Source of the DNA: Rossellomorea sp. AcN35-11
GTDB lineage: Bacteria > Bacillota > Bacilli > Bacillales > Bacillaceae_B
Direction of reading: 5' to 3'
Length of the DNA: 64,000 bases
Assembly: GCA_030388825.1 (NCBI GenBank)
Contig: CP128835.1
Location: 2,722,001 to 2,786,000 of the forward strand
Positions within the stretch are counted from its first letter, which is position 1, and each line of letters begins with the position of its first letter. The translations under genes and the position numbers were made by a program. Below are positions 63,888-64,000 of this stretch, piece after piece. The notes under the pieces are model-generated. The model was given only the letters and a program-made list of their open reading frames with translations. It did not search any database and was not told the DNA's origin.

Positions 63888-64000
63888 TAAATCGTAGAGT
63901 AAGAGGAGTACATTCAAGTGATGCATGACAGAGAGCCGGGGATGGTGAGACCTTGGCATGATAGCTTGTCTGGAATGGACTTATGAGAGACGGTCTGAAT
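63888..64000 (+). promoter_or_regulatory. T-box riboswitch 2, Trp specifier (truncated at window edge)
   Basis: AAGAGGAGTAC, AGAGAGCCGGGGATGG and TGGAATGGACTTATG repeat the stem I features of the first leader, again with TGG (63976-63978) at the specifier position. The T-box and terminator lie beyond the edge. Tandem tryptophan T-boxes are known upstream of trp operons in some Bacillales, so trpE-like genes are expected next. Confidence 0.85.

Overview
The window looks like the chromosome of a low-to-mid G+C, spore-forming Bacillaceae (a Bacillus/Rossellomorea-type organism). Supporting signs are AGGAGG ribosome-binding sites, an FMN-riboswitch rib operon, a YkoU/YkoV-type LigD-Ku pair, a YhjQ-type four-helix copper protein, a YflJ-like small protein, a yxlEFG-like ABC operon, tandem tryptophan T-boxes and a pigment (carotenoid) cluster. 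The species cannot be fixed from sequence alone.

Layout. 1-5.3 kb: small membrane proteins, a MarR regulator beside a 14-TM MFS exporter, a rhodanese-like protein and a secreted CAP-domain protein. 5.3-9.4 kb: a scarred zone with an internally deleted IS66 copy, two IS1182 remnants, a frame-broken PdaC-like deacetylase and a stranded Rhs tip with an intact immunity-like gene. 9.9-13 kb: an unknown beta-rich protein, an SDR and a MATE exporter. 13.2-17.3 kb: a translationally coupled carotenoid operon (CruF-like, acyltransferase, glycosyltransferase, CrtN/P-like oxidase). 17.4-27.4 kb: MurG, a GNAT gene with an elaborate 5' leader, an amidohydrolase, DedA, UppP, yxlEFG-like genes, a patatin and a copper-storage protein. 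27.5-31.3 kb: FMN riboswitch and ribD-ribE-ribBA-ribH. 31.4-39.2 kb: a purine permease, an EAL-HDOD protein, DapF, LigD divergent from Ku, and a PAP2 phosphatase.

39.3-59 kb is the accessory part. A minus-strand gene for a membrane-anchored propeller protein appears split: its C-terminal half lies at 39.3-40.1 kb and its N-terminal half at 58.4-59.0 kb. The two broken ends carry the same 7-bp repeat in the same codon phase. The roughly 18.3 kb between them behaves as an inserted island. It carries a TetR/DUF418 pair, small HTH genes, a 3068-residue secreted Rhs/WapA-type toxin with an Imm8-like immunity gene, a nonsense-mutated serine recombinase, an IS110 element with a probable bridge-RNA region, a decayed orphan toxin tip with an SMI1-like immunity gene, an immunity remnant and a further Rhs core fragment. 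The last fragment overlaps in sequence with the stranded Rhs tip at 8.0 kb, so the two appear to be broken pieces of one cassette family.

59-64 kb: a Fur-box promoter followed by a short C-rich transcript and a strong terminator (an FsrA-like sRNA candidate), yhdT-panF, a frame-broken CrtI-family oxidoreductase, a GNAT protein, and two tandem T-boxes with Trp specifier codons that probably lead into tryptophan genes beyond the window edge.

Several otherwise healthy housekeeping genes (ligD, MATE, the CrtI-like gene and the PdaC-like gene) are broken by one extra base in a homopolymer of six or seven. This may be a sequencing artefact rather than true pseudogenisation, so these genes are described both as seen and as they read once repaired.
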